64,000 nucleotides of DNA from Nonomuraea rhodomycinica (lineage in GTDB: Bacteria; Actinomycetota; Actinomycetes; Streptosporangiales; Streptosporangiaceae). Position 1 is the stretch's first letter; each line of letters begins with the position of its first letter. The notes under the pieces are model-generated. The model was not told the origin of the DNA. It ran no database searches and was given only the letters and a program-made list of their open reading frames with translations. Where the stretch lies: assembly GCF_013363995.1 (NCBI RefSeq), contig NZ_JABWGO010000002.1, positions 496,001 through 560,000 of the forward strand, read 5' to 3'. Below are positions 17,918-26,829 of the stretch, piece after piece. Position numbers and translations under genes: made by a program.

Positions 17918-18472
17918 ATGTGCCCCGTGCTAAGTCACCTCGACGGCAGGTTCGAGAGTGCGGATGCCGAGGCGGAGCACCGCATAGCGGTCCTCTACCA
18001 GGAGTTCGGCGGCCCTCTGCTGCGCCACATACGCAAGTCGACCGGCAACGATCTGCAATGGGCCGAGGACGTCGTGCAGGAGACGATCGTCCGGGCCTGG
18101 CGTAACTCGGCAAGACTGCAATGGGAACCGAGCCTCATCTGGGCGTGGCTGCTGACCGTGGCCCGCCGCATCGTGATCGACGGTCGCCGGCGCAAGAGCG
18201 TCCGGCCCCATGAGGTCGAGCCGCCCGAAGTCGACATGTTGGCGGTCCCCGACGGATCCGAGCGGGCGTTGTCGGCGATAGTCGTCGCCGAGGCGCTGCG
18301 GAGCCTGTCGGAAGAGCACCGCGAAGTCATTGAGCAGACCTATCTCAGGGACCGTACGATTAATGAGGCGGCGGAGATCCTGGGGATCCCGCCGGGTACG
18401 GTTAAGTCCAGGCTCTATTACGGGATCCGGGCTCTGCGGGAGCAGCTGCGGGACAAGGGGGTAGCCGGCTGA
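17918..18472 (+). CDS. ECF-type RNA polymerase sigma factor
   Basis: Encodes 184 residues. Region 2 runs EFGGPLLRHIRKSTG, AEDVVQETIVRAWRN and LLTVARRIVIDGRRR; region 4 is LSEEHREVIEQTYLRDRTINEAA followed by the helix-turn-helix ILGIPPGTVKSRLYYGIRAL. The ATG at 17918 is preceded by GAAGG at 17906-17910. There is no C-terminal extension. The stop overlaps the ATG of a zinc-finger anti-sigma gene (TGATG), the usual arrangement for ECF regulators. The divergent DUF4142-DUF1996 pair is the most obvious target (inference). Confidence 0.9.
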   Translation: MCPVLSHLDGRFESADAEAEHRIAVLYQEFGGPLLRHIRKSTGNDLQWAEDVVQETIVRAWRNSARLQWEPSLIWAWLLTVARRIVIDGRRRKSVRPHEVEPPEVDMLAVPDGSERALSAIVVAEALRSLSEEHREVIEQTYLRDRTINEAAEILGIPPGTVKSRLYYGIRALREQLRDKGVAG

Positions 18473-18666
18473 TGCACGAAGAGGTGGTCGCCTACGTCCT
18501 CGGTGTCCTGGACGAAGAGGACCTGGAGGCGTTCGAGCGCCACCTCGACACGTGCCCGTCATGCCAGGAGGAGCTGAAGGAACTGGCCGCGCTTCCCGGT
18601 CAGCTCGACGAGCTCAAGCACCCCTCCGCCTCCGAGGACGATCCCCCCATGTCGATGTCACGTTGA
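18472..18666 (+). CDS. Short soluble zinc-finger anti-sigma factor
   Basis: Encodes 64 residues with the ZAS/zf-HC2 signature HLDTCPSC (H-x3-C-x2-C, residues about 24-31) inside a helical domain MHEEVVAYVLGVLDEEDLEAFERHL. ZAS domains bind and inactivate ECF sigma factors; zinc-bound versions can be redox sensors, as in RsrA. It lacks any transmembrane segment or sensor domain, so sensing, if any, would be cytoplasmic, by zinc or redox. One-base overlap with the sigma gene. Confidence 0.85.
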   Translation: MHEEVVAYVLGVLDEEDLEAFERHLDTCPSCQEELKELAALPGQLDELKHPSASEDDPPMSMSR

Positions 18667-19124
18667 CGTCTTCGCCCTTTTCGGGTGATATCGGTACGGC
18701 AAGGCATGCGTCCGGCTGCCCATGGCCGGGCGATCTGGGGGAGGTGTTCGGTGGGGCCCGACACGGCTGCGCCCATCCTCCCGTACAGGTGGGCCGGCGA
18801 CGACGGCGGCCCACTCGGGCGTCCGCGTCGTACGGCGGGCGCGCCCCAGGTGTGGGATGCTGGTATCACCGCCTTCCCCCAGCGTGGCCTGCCGCTCCAC
18901 AGCGGCGGTCCCGGCATGCCGGTGGCGCCGGATTCGTCCGGCGTGCCCGCGCGCCCACGAGGCGCGGCCAGGCGTCCGACCGGCGCCGCGCCGGGCACGG
19001 ACGGACCGGCGGGCCCCTCCCGTGCGCGGGCGATGACGCGCGCGCACTATTTCCCGCCTTTCGGGGAACCAGAGGCCTGGCTATGAACATCTATGGCAAA
19101 CCCTCACAAAGGAGTGAGAGCGAC
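18667..19124 (+). other. 458-bp leader region upstream of the NAD-GDH gene
   Basis: No convincing protein gene. All frames are open because of GC content, but composition is Arg/Pro/Gly-rich without family resemblance. One frame (18685-19086) ends in an ATGA overlap with an ATG at 19083 that is in frame with GDH, so a coupled upstream peptide cannot be excluded. A possible promoter -10 lies in the GATGCTGGTATCAC stretch near 18860-18875. Close to the gene, a TTCCC...GGGAA hairpin (about 19050-19070) and the SD-presenting hairpin at 19103-19118 suggest a structured 5' untranslated region. Confidence 0.35.
19103..19118 (+). promoter_or_regulatory. Hairpin with the GDH Shine-Dalgarno in its loop
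   Basis: CTCAC (19103-19107) pairs with GTGAG (19114-19118) around the loop AAAGGA (19108-19113), which is the ribosome-binding site for ATG 19125. The site supports 19125 rather than ATG 19083 as the GDH start. Confidence 0.5.
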
Positions 19125-22100
19125 ATGCCGCTCGACGAGGCCAAGCTCGACGAGGCCAAGGACGAGTTGCTTCAGCGAGCCGCGCAGAGATACGCGGCCG
19201 TGAGCGACGACACGAGTCCCGACGAGGCGCTGGGCCTGCTGCGGGTCTACTACCGGCACGTGGCGCCGGAGGACCTGCTCGACCGCGGCCCCGTCGAGGT
19301 CTACGGGCCCGCGATGTCCCAGCGACGGCTGGCCGCGGTGCGCCCGCAGGGCCGCGCGGCGGTCCGGGCCTACACCCCCACGGTGGCCGAGCACGGCTGG
19401 GACCCCGGCGCCTCGGTCGTGGAGGTCGTCACCGACGACATGCCGTTCCTGGTCGACTCGGTCACGATGGAGCTCGACCGGCACGACGTCGGCATCCGCC
19501 TGCTCGTCCACCCCCAGATGCGGGTGCGCCGCGACATGACGGGCCGCATGCTCGGCCGCGGCCAGGAGGACGTCACCGGCCAGCTCCTGGTCGAGTCCTG
19601 GATCCACATCGAGATCGACCGGCAGTCCGACCCGGAGGCCCTCAAGCGGCTGGAGGACGACCTCCAGCGGGTGCTGACCGACGTCCGGCACGCGGTCGAG
19701 GACTTCCCCAAGATGCGGGCGCTGGCCGAGCAGACCGCCGAGGACCTGTCGATGAACCCGCCGCCGCTGGAGCCGGCCGAGGTCGAGGACAGCATCGACC
19801 TGCTGCGCTGGCTCGCCGACGGGCACTTCACCTTCCTCGGCTACCGCGAGTACCGCCTGGAGAGCACCGACGAGGGCGACGCGCTGCGCGCGCTGCCCGG
19901 CACCGCGTTCGGCATCCTGCGCGACGACAAGATCGGCTCGACGAGCTTCTCCGTGCTGCCGCCCGAGGTGCGCGCCAAGGCGCGCGAGAAGCGGCAGCTC
20001 ATCATCACCAAGGCCAACTCCCGGGCCACCGTCCACCGGGCCGCCTACCTCGACTACATCGGGGTGAAGCTGTTCTCCCCCGAGGGCGAGGTCATCGGCG
20101 AGCGCCGCTTCCTCGGCCTGTTCACCCACGTGGCCTACAACGAGTCGATCTCCCGCATCCCCGTGCTGCGCCGCAAGCTGGCGGCGGTGCTGGAGCTGGC
20201 CGGGCTCGCCGCCGACAGCCACGACGGCAAGGACCTCATCGAGATCCTGGAGACCTTCCCCCGCGACGAGCTGTTCCAGACCTCGGTCGAGCAGCTCCTG
20301 CCGATCGCCCTCGGCGTGCTGCGGCTGCGCGAGCGCAAGCAGGTCAAGCTGTTCCTGCGCCCCGACGACTACGGCCGCTCCATCTCCTGCCTCATCTACC
20401 TGCCCCGCGACCGCTACACCACCCAGGTGCGGCTGAAGATGCAGGAGGTGCTGCTGAAGGCGCTCGGCGGCAGGTCGCTCGACTACAGCGCGATGATCGG
20501 CGAGTCGGCGCTGGCCCGCCTGCACGTGGTCATCCGCGGCGAGCGGGGCAAGCAGCTCCCGCAGCCGGAGGTGGACGTCGAGGAGCTGGAGGCGCGGCTG
20601 GCCGCGATCACCCGTTCCTGGGCCGACGACCTGGCGGTGGCGCTCACCGACACCGTCTCCGACGACCAGGCGCCCCGGCTGGTCCGGCGCTACCAGCAGG
20701 CGTTCCCCGAGGGCTACAAGGCCGACTTCACGCCCGAGACGGCCGTCGCCGACGTGCTGCGGCTGGAGCGGCTGGTCGACGGCGACGGCGACGCCGTCGA
20801 CATCGACCTGTACGTGCCGGACGACGCCGAGGAGGGCGAGCGCCGGCTGAAGATCTACAAGGTCGGCGAGCCCATCTCGCTGTCCAAGGCGCTGCCGCTC
20901 ATCCAGCGGCTCGGCGTCGAGGTCGTGGACGAACGCCCGTACGAGATCGACACCTACCGCAGGACCGCCCCCGGCTCCGCCGCCCCGGCCGCCGCGGCGG
21001 GCGACGACACGCGCACCTGCTGGATCTACGACTTCGGCCTGCGCTTCACCGCCTCCGAGGCGGCCACGGGCGACGACGTCAAGCGGCTGTTCGAGGCCGG
21101 CCTGCTCGCGCTGTGGCGCGGCCGCGTCCAGGCCGACAACTTCAACGCGCTGATCCTGCGCGCCGGGCTGACCTGGGAGCAGGTCGAGATCCTGCGGGTC
21201 TACGCCAAGTACCTGCGCCAGGCCGGCAGCGCCTTCTCCGAGCGCTACATGGAACGGGTGCTGCTCGGCAACGTCCGGCTGTCGCGGCTGCTGGTCAGGC
21301 TGTTCGAGGCCCGGCTCGACCCGCGGCGCCCGCAGGACACGCGCGACGACCTGGCCGACGCCCTGCGGGAGGAGGTCCTGGGCGCGCTCGACGAGGTCGC
21401 CTCGCTCGACGAGGACCGGATCCTGCGGGCGTACCTGGAGATGATCGAGGCGACGCTGCGCACCAACTACTTCCAGAGCGTCGACGGCGTCCGCAAGGAC
21501 TACATCTCCCTCAAGTTCGACTCGCAGGCGATCAGCGTGCTGCCGCTGCCGCGGCCCAAGTACGAGATCTTCGTCTACTCGCCCCGGGTCGAGGGCGTCC
21601 ACCTGCGCTTCGGCAAGGTGGCCCGAGGCGGCCTGCGCTGGTCCGACCGCATGGAGGACTTCCGCACCGAGATCCTCGGCCTGGTCAAGGCGCAGATGGT
21701 GAAGAACACCGTCATCGTGCCGACCGGGTCCAAGGGCGGGTTCGTCGTCAAGCGGCCCCCGGCGTCCGGCTCCCGCGAGGAGGTGCTGGCCGAGGGCGTG
21801 GCCTGCTACCGGACGTTCATCTCGGGCCTGCTCGACGTCACCGACAACCTCGTCGACGGCAAAGTCGTGCCGCCGGCCGACGTCGTCCGGCACGACGGCG
21901 ACGACCCCTACCTCGTCGTGGCCGCCGACAAGGGCACCGCGACGTTCTCCGACATCGCCAACGGCGTGGCCAAGGACTACGGCTTCTGGCTCGGCGACGC
22001 CTTCGCCTCCGGCGGCTCCATCGGCTACGACCACAAGGCCATGGGCATCACCGCCCGCGGCGCCTGGGAGTCGGTGAAGTACCACTTCCGCACCACCGGC

Positions 22101-24050
22101 GTCGACGTCCAGACCACCGACTTCACGGTGGCCGGCATCGGAGACATGTCCGGCGACGTGTTCGGCAACGGCATGCTGCTGTCGCGGCACATCCGCCTGG
22201 TCGCCGCCTTCGACCACCGGCACATCTTCATCGACCCCGACCCGGACGCGGCCACCTCGTTCGCCGAGCGGCAGCGCCTGTTCGAGCTGCCCCGCAGCTC
22301 GTGGGCCGACTACTCGGCCGAGCTGATCTCGGCGGGCGGCGGCGTCTTCCCGCGCACCGCCAAGTCCGTCGCGATCACCCCGCAGATGCGGGACGCGCTC
22401 GACCTGCCGGCCGGCGTCACGTCCATGGCGCCCAACGACCTGATCAGCGCCATCCTCAAGGCCCCCGTCGACCTGCTGTGGAACGGCGGCATCGGCACAT
22501 ACGTCAAGGCGAGCGTCGAGTCCCACGCCGACGTCGGCGACAAGGCCAACGACCCGCTGCGCGTCGACGCCGCCGACCTGCGCTGCAAGGTCATCGGCGA
22601 GGGCGGCAACCTCGGCTTCAGCCAGCTCGCCCGCATCGAGTTCGCGCTCAACGGCGGCCTGGTCAACACCGACTTCATCGACAACTCCGCGGGCGTCGAC
22701 ACCTCCGACCACGAGGTGAACATCAAGATCCTGCTCGACCAGGTGGTCCGCGACGGCCGGCTCACCGACATCCAGCGCAACGAGGTCTTCACCTCGATGA
22801 CCGACGAGGTCGCCGACCTGGTCCTGCGCGACAACTACGCGCAGAACGTGGTGCTCGCCGCCGCCCGCTCGCAGGCCGTGGAGATGCTCCACATCCACGC
22901 CCGCTACCTGCGCCGGCTGGAACGCGACGGGCTGGTCAACCGCGAGCTGGAGTTCCTGCCGTCGGACAAGACGCTGGCCGAGCGGCGCCAGGCGCGGCTC
23001 GGGCTCACCGCGCCGGAGTTCTCGGTGCTGCTCGCCTACACCAAGCTGGTGGTGGACGCCGAGCTGCTCGCCTCCGACCTGCCCGACGACCCGTACCTCG
23101 CCTCGTGGCTGGTGTCGTACTTCCCGTCGGCGCTGCGCGAGCGCTTCCGCGAGTACATGGACGCCCACCCGCTGCGCCGCGAGATCATCACCACCTGCGT
23201 GGTGAACGAGCTGGTCAACTCCATGGGCACCACGTTCATGTTCCGCTTCGCGGAGGAGACCGGCGCCTCGACGCCCGACATCGTGCGCGCCTACCTCGTC
23301 GCCCGCGAGGTCTTCGACCTGCCCAGCTTCTACCGCCAGGTGGAGGCGCTGGACAACGTCGTGGACACGAGCACCCAGATCGCCATGCTGCTGGAGGCGC
23401 GCAAGCTGGCCGAGCGGGGCACCCGCTGGCTGCTCACCAACCGCCGCCCGCCGCTCGACCTCGCCGCCGCGGCCGGGTTCTTCGTCAAGGGCGTCAACGG
23501 CCTGCTCGCGCACATCCCCAAGCTCCTCACCGGCCCGGACCTGGCCGCCTTCGAGGATCGCCGCGACTCCTTCGTGGCCCGGGGCGTGCCCGTGGACCTG
23601 GCCGAGCGGGTGGCGGCGATGGTGCCCGCCTACTCGACGTTCGACCTGGTGGAGATCTCCTCGCTCACGGGACGGCCGGTCAACGAGGTGGCCGAGGTGT
23701 ACTTCGACCTGGCCGACCGGCTCCAGCTCGCCCGGCTCAGGGAGCGCGTCATCTCGCTGCCGCGCGACAACCGGTGGAACTCGATGGCCCGCTCGGCGCT
23801 GCGCGACGACCTCTACGCCGCGCACGCCTCGCTCACCCGCGACGTCCTGACGCGCAGCACGCCGGGCCTGTCGCCGGAGGAGCGGCTGGCCCTGTGGACG
23901 GACGCCAACTCGGCCGCCGTGGCCCGGGCCCGGCAGACGCTGTCGGAGATCTGGGAGAGCGACAACTTCGACCTGGCCACGCTGTCGGTCGCGCTGCGGG
24001 CCGTCCGCACGCTCGTCGCGACCAGCAACCTGCCGCACGGGGAGGAGTGA
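19125..24050 (+). CDS. gdh: NAD-dependent glutamate dehydrogenase, large 180-kDa type
   Basis: Encodes 1641 residues, the normal size of the L_180 class of NAD-GDH that deaminates glutamate to 2-oxoglutarate and ammonium. The long N-terminal half carries ACT-like regulatory segments (for example DDMPFLVDSVTMEL, and GYREYRL). The catalytic part starts near residue 820: GGLRWSDRMEDFRTEILGLVKAQMVKN, then the lysine loop PTGSKGGFVVK. The Rossmann NAD region follows (GIGDMSGDVFGNGML, CKVIGEGGNLGFSQ), and a helical C-terminal domain ends with DNFDLATLSVALRAVR. In actinobacteria this enzyme is controlled by 2-oxoglutarate signalling proteins of the GarA type; no partner gene is seen here. No frameshift or gap is apparent. 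Confidence 0.93.
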   Translation: MPLDEAKLDEAKDELLQRAAQRYAAVSDDTSPDEALGLLRVYYRHVAPEDLLDRGPVEVYGPAMSQRRLAAVRPQGRAAVRAYTPTVAEHGWDPGASVVEVVTDDMPFLVDSVTMELDRHDVGIRLLVHPQMRVRRDMTGRMLGRGQEDVTGQLLVESWIHIEIDRQSDPEALKRLEDDLQRVLTDVRHAVEDFPKMRALAEQTAEDLSMNPPPLEPAEVEDSIDLLRWLADGHFTFLGYREYRLESTDEGDALRALPGTAFGILRDDKIGSTSFSVLPPEVRAKAREKRQLIITKANSRATVHRAAYLDYIGVKLFSPEGEVIGERRFLGLFTHVAYNESISRIPVLRRKLAAVLELAGLAADSHDGKDLIEILETFPRDELFQTSVEQLLPIALGVLRLRERKQVKLFLRPDDYGRSISCLIYLPRDRYTTQVRLKMQEVLLKALGGRSLDYSAMIGESALARLHVVIRGERGKQLPQPEVDVEELEARLAAITRSWADDLAVALTDTVSDDQAPRLVRRYQQAFPEGYKADFTPETAVADVLRLERLVDGDGDAVDIDLYVPDDAEEGERRLKIYKVGEPISLSKALPLIQRLGVEVVDERPYEIDTYRRTAPGSAAPAAAAGDDTRTCWIYDFGLRFTASEAATGDDVKRLFEAGLLALWRGRVQADNFNALILRAGLTWEQVEILRVYAKYLRQAGSAFSERYMERVLLGNVRLSRLLVRLFEARLDPRRPQDTRDDLADALREEVLGALDEVASLDEDRILRAYLEMIEATLRTNYFQSVDGVRKDYISLKFDSQAISVLPLPRPKYEIFVYSPRVEGVHLRFGKVARGGLRWSDRMEDFRTEILGLVKAQMVKNTVIVPTGSKGGFVVKRPPASGSREEVLAEGVACYRTFISGLLDVTDNLVDGKVVPPADVVRHDGDDPYLVVAADKGTATFSDIANGVAKDYGFWLGDAFASGGSIGYDHKAMGITARGAWESVKYHFRTTGVDVQTTDFTVAGIGDMSGDVFGNGMLLSRHIRLVAAFDHRHIFIDPDPDAATSFAERQRLFELPRSSWADYSAELISAGGGVFPRTAKSVAITPQMRDALDLPAGVTSMAPNDLISAILKAPVDLLWNGGIGTYVKASVESHADVGDKANDPLRVDAADLRCKVIGEGGNLGFSQLARIEFALNGGLVNTDFIDNSAGVDTSDHEVNIKILLDQVVRDGRLTDIQRNEVFTSMTDEVADLVLRDNYAQNVVLAAARSQAVEMLHIHARYLRRLERDGLVNRELEFLPSDKTLAERRQARLGLTAPEFSVLLAYTKLVVDAELLASDLPDDPYLASWLVSYFPSALRERFREYMDAHPLRREIITTCVVNELVNSMGTTFMFRFAEETGASTPDIVRAYLVAREVFDLPSFYRQVEALDNVVDTSTQIAMLLEARKLAERGTRWLLTNRRPPLDLAAAAGFFVKGVNGLLAHIPKLLTGPDLAAFEDRRDSFVARGVPVDLAERVAAMVPAYSTFDLVEISSLTGRPVNEVAEVYFDLADRLQLARLRERVISLPRDNRWNSMARSALRDDLYAAHASLTRDVLTRSTPGLSPEERLALWTDANSAAVARARQTLSEIWESDNFDLATLSVALRAVRTLVATSNLPHGEE

Positions 24051-24071
24051 GGCCACCGCCGTAGGGGCGCG

Positions 24072-24094
24072 GCGGGCGGGGACCACCCGCCCGC
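24072..24094 (+). terminator. Hairpin after the NAD-GDH stop
   Basis: A perfect 9-bp stem GCGGGCGGG (24072-24080) with CCCGCCCGC (24086-24094) and a 5-nt loop, 21 nt after the stop. The 14-nt palindrome GCGCCGCGCGGCGC follows at 24096-24109. Confidence 0.6.
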
Positions 24095-24097
24095 GGC

Positions 24098-24195
24098 GCC
24101 GCGCGGCGCTGTCACGTGCCGGAGGGCCGCCGCGCGGCGCTGTCACGTGCCGGACCGAGGCGCCGTGCGGCGCCGCGGTCACGTGCCGGTGGTCA
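24098..24195. repeat. Stop-anchored repeats between convergent genes
   Basis: TCACGTGCCGG occurs at 24112-24122, 24143-24153 (31 bp apart, inside a 26-bp perfect repeat) and 24179-24189. The convergent lipoprotein gene itself ends in the related TCACTCGCCGG (24193 on). On the minus strand each copy reads CCGGC(A/G)CG-or-AG-TGA, reproducing the last codons and stop of that gene. Confidence 0.75.
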
Positions 24196-25236
24196 CTCGC
24201 CGGAGGCCCGGGTGAGCCCGCCCTCGTGGGCGATGACCCGGGCCGCCGCCGGGGCCGACGCCGGCGGCACGGCCGTGGCGTACTGGTGCGTCTCGGTCAG
24301 CTTGAGCGTGCGCCGGACCTTCGGCTCGTCGATCGCCCACAGGGCGTCGTCGGGCACCGGGATGAAGTCCTTGACGTTGGTCGCCGCCGTCGTGGTCGTG
24401 TTGCGCGACAGGGAGTACTGGATCAGCGCGCCGCCGTCGCGGGTGCGCAGCGCGTAGACCGGGTAGTCGTTGCCGCTGAAGATCGAGTCGTAGCTGAGCC
24501 CGGCGTCCTTGGCCGCCTTGCGCTCGTCGCTGATCTCCTGGGCGAGGTCGGTGGTGTAGGGGCCGGGCGCGATCAGGCCGGCCGCCACGCCGGTGGCGCC
24601 CGCCTCGGCCACCGTCGCGTGCAGCGGCCCCATGTACTGCGGGCTGATGGTCACGCTCTTGTCGCCCGGGTCGAGAGCCGTCGCGTAGCCCTCGGCGTCG
24701 AGCTGGACCGGCGGCGGGTCCTGCCCGTCCAGCAGCCGGGTCACCGCGCTGATCTGCCACTCGGCGTTCTTGTTGACCTTGGCGAAGGTCAGCAGCGTCG
24801 GATGGCCGTCACGGGCCGCCAGGGCGGTGAACCACGGCGACTCCCAGCCGGCCGGGAAGCGGGGCACGTACAGGACGGGCGAGCCCCACTCGTAGCGAGG
24901 GGGATGGTAGCCCGTGGACTGGTAGGCGGCCGTGGTGAGCTGGGCCTCGGCGTCGCGGGTCAGGTCGAGCGCGTCGCGCAGCGTGCCGTCGCGCAGCTTG
25001 GGCGCGGCGGCCCGCAGCACGTCGTCGGTGGCCGTCAGCGTGGAGAACACCTCGCCCGCCTCGGCGCGGGTGACCTCGGGGGGCGGCGGCGCCGGCGTGG
25101 CGGTCGCCGACGAGGTGACGGCGGCGCGCGTCACCGCCGCCGACGGAGGCGCGGCGGAGCCGCCTGAACAGGCGCTCGCGCCGGCCAGCAGCCCGGCGGC
25201 GAGCGCCAGCGTCCTGAGCCGACCGGATGCACGCAC
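24193..25236 (-). CDS. Putative lipoprotein of unknown function
   Basis: Encodes 347 residues from GTG 25236. The N-terminus is a lipoprotein signal ([12 protein letters not shown]), then an Ala/Thr/Pro-rich spacer, then about 300 residues with mixed alpha/beta character: [46 protein letters not shown], and a C-terminal half with [27 protein letters not shown] and [23 protein letters not shown] do not recognise the family with certainty; it looks like an uncharacterised extracytoplasmic actinomycete domain. It is divergent from prfB with only 47 bp between the start codons. Confidence 0.7.
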   Translation of the reverse strand: MRASGRLRTLALAAGLLAGASACSGGSAAPPSAAVTRAAVTSSATATPAPPPPEVTRAEAGEVFSTLTATDDVLRAAAPKLRDGTLRDALDLTRDAEAQLTTAAYQSTGYHPPRYEWGSPVLYVPRFPAGWESPWFTALAARDGHPTLLTFAKVNKNAEWQISAVTRLLDGQDPPPVQLDAEGYATALDPGDKSVTISPQYMGPLHATVAEAGATGVAAGLIAPGPYTTDLAQEISDERKAAKDAGLSYDSIFSGNDYPVYALRTRDGGALIQYSLSRNTTTTAATNVKDFIPVPDDALWAIDEPKVRRTLKLTETHQYATAVPPASAPAAARVIAHEGGLTRASGE

Positions 25237-25283
25237 GTCGCCATGTTATTCGTGCGCGTGAGGGTCGCGTACCCTTGGGAGAC

Positions 25284-26402
25284 GTGGCAGTCATCGATCC
25301 GGCAGAAGAGATCAACGAGCTCGCGGGCACGCTCCGGAGCATCCAGGACGTGCTCGACCTCGACGCGATGCGCAAGCAGATCGAGGAGCTGGAGCAGCAG
25401 GTGGCCGCCCCCGACCTGTGGGACGACCCCGACCAGGCGCAGAAGGTCACGAGCAAGCTGTCCCACCTGCAGGGCGAGCTCAACCGGGTCGACGGGCTGG
25501 CGCGCCGGCTCGACGACCTCGGCGTGCTGTACGAGCTGGCCGCCGAGGAGGGCGACGACGACACGCGGGCCGAGGCCGACAAGGAGCTCACCGCGCTGCG
25601 CTCCGACATCGGCGCGCTGGAGGTCCGCACCCTGCTGTCGGGCGAGTACGACGCCCGCGAGGCGCTGGTGACGATCAACTCGCAGGCCGGTGGCGTCGAC
25701 GCCGCCGACTGGGCCGAGATGCTGCTGCGCATGTACCTCCGCTGGGCCGAGCGCAAGGGCTACCCGACCGAGGTCTACGAGACCTCCTACGCCGAGGAGG
25801 CCGGCATCAAGTCGGCCACGTTCACGGTCAAGGCCCCCTACGCGTACGGCACGCTGCGCGGCGAGCACGGCACCCACCGCCTGGTGCGCATCAGCCCCTT
25901 CGACAACCAGGGCCGCCGCCAGACGTCTTTCGCCGGCGTGGACATCGTGCCGGTGGTCGAGCAGACCGACCACATCGACATCAACGAGGACGAGATCCGC
26001 GTCGACGTCTACCGCTCCTCCGGCCCCGGCGGCCAGGGCGTCAACACGACCGACTCGGCCGTCCGCATCACGCACCTGCCGTCCGGCATCGTGGTCTCCT
26101 GCCAGAACGAGCGCTCCCAGCTCCAGAACCGCGCGACCGCCATGGCCGTGCTCCAGGCCAAGCTGCTGGAGCGCAAGCGCCAGGAGGAGGCGGAGAAGAT
26201 GTCGGAGCTGCGCGGCGCCACGACGACGTCCTGGGGCACGCAGATCCGCAACTACGTGCTGCACCCGTACCAGATCGTGAAGGACCTGCGCACGGGCACG
26301 GAGGCGGGCAACCCGTCGGCCGTGCTCGACGGCGACCTCGACGGGTTCATCGAGTCGGAGATCCGCTGGATGCGCCGGCAGGAGTCCGAGGCGGCCCTCT
26401 AG
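25284..26402 (+). CDS. prfB: Peptide chain release factor 2
   Basis: Encodes 372 residues. RF2 recognises UGA and UAA. The stop-recognition tripeptide SPF (RISPFDNQ) identifies RF2 rather than RF1, and the catalytic GGQ motif is in [15 protein letters not shown]. The N-terminal coiled-coil domain and C-terminal [15 protein letters not shown] are typical. Start is GTG 25284 with GGGAG close upstream, giving the conserved [10 protein letters not shown]. There is no in-frame TGA or slippery site near codon 25, so the autoregulatory frameshift found in many bacteria is absent, as usual in actinobacteria. Separated from ftsE by a small convergent gene and 200 bp. Confidence 0.95.
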   Translation: MAVIDPAEEINELAGTLRSIQDVLDLDAMRKQIEELEQQVAAPDLWDDPDQAQKVTSKLSHLQGELNRVDGLARRLDDLGVLYELAAEEGDDDTRAEADKELTALRSDIGALEVRTLLSGEYDAREALVTINSQAGGVDAADWAEMLLRMYLRWAERKGYPTEVYETSYAEEAGIKSATFTVKAPYAYGTLRGEHGTHRLVRISPFDNQGRRQTSFAGVDIVPVVEQTDHIDINEDEIRVDVYRSSGPGGQGVNTTDSAVRITHLPSGIVVSCQNERSQLQNRATAMAVLQAKLLERKRQEEAEKMSELRGATTTSWGTQIRNYVLHPYQIVKDLRTGTEAGNPSAVLDGDLDGFIESEIRWMRRQESEAAL

Positions 26403-26435
26403 AGCCGTCCCGGGCACCCGGGCGTCCGGCGGCTC

Positions 26436-26627
26436 CTACAAGCCGCTCAGGTGCTTGAGCACGAGGGTCAGGAACAGCAGCGCGAGCAGCAGCCCGGCGA
26501 TGAGAGCGGGTGACAGCCCGGCGAAGCCGTGGTTGTGCATCCGCTCGCGGTTGGCGCGGCAGACCGCGCAGCGACCCTCGATGACGGGATGGGCGCACTG
26601 CGCGCAGACGAGGTGTTGGCAACTCAT
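26436..26627 (-). CDS. Small zinc-ribbon membrane protein
   Basis: Encodes 63 residues, starting MSCQHLVCAQCAHPVIEG. Cysteines spaced C-x4-C-x2-C ... C-x2-C (residues 3-24) form a probable zinc ribbon, followed by one C-terminal transmembrane helix (about 40-58). Topology suggests a cytoplasmic zinc knuckle tethered to the membrane. The family is unassigned. It is convergent to prfB, with 33 bp between stops. Confidence 0.65.
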   Translation of the reverse strand: MSCQHLVCAQCAHPVIEGRCAVCRANRERMHNHGFAGLSPALIAGLLLALLFLTLVLKHLSGL

Positions 26628-26691
26628 GTCAGCCCCAAGTGTAGCCGCACAATCGTTTTGTTTCCGTTATGGACGTTCCATGCCAGTCTTC

Positions 26692-26812
26692 CCCCTAGAC
26701 TGTCCCCTGGCCAATCGGAACGTCGATCATCGGTAAAGAAGACGTCCCCGACGGCCGAGCGGCGGGAAGTGGGCATGTGCCACCCTCGCTTCCGTCCTGA
26801 CCCCTAGACTGG
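26692..26812 (+). promoter_or_regulatory. Tandem promoter-like repeats upstream of ftsE
   Basis: CCCCTAGACTG occurs at 26692-26702 and again at 26802-26812, about 110 bp apart. Each contains TAGACT, a good actinomycete -10 hexamer. The second lies 19 bp before the ftsE GTG (26830), which has no Shine-Dalgarno, so that transcript would have a very short or no leader. Clear -35 boxes are not evident. Confidence 0.45.
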
Positions 26813-26829
26813 CATGCCGTGATGCTCTC

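Noticed and set aside
19104..24182. Very long open frame on the strand opposite the NAD-GDH gene
   Set aside because: About 1,690 open codons, but the translation is Arg/Val/Gly/His-rich without any family motif; this is the usual antisense shadow of a GC-rich gene.
25284..25400. Programmed frameshift in prfB
   Set aside because: The frame is continuous from GTG 25284 and no in-frame TGA or CTTTGA-type slippery site is present.
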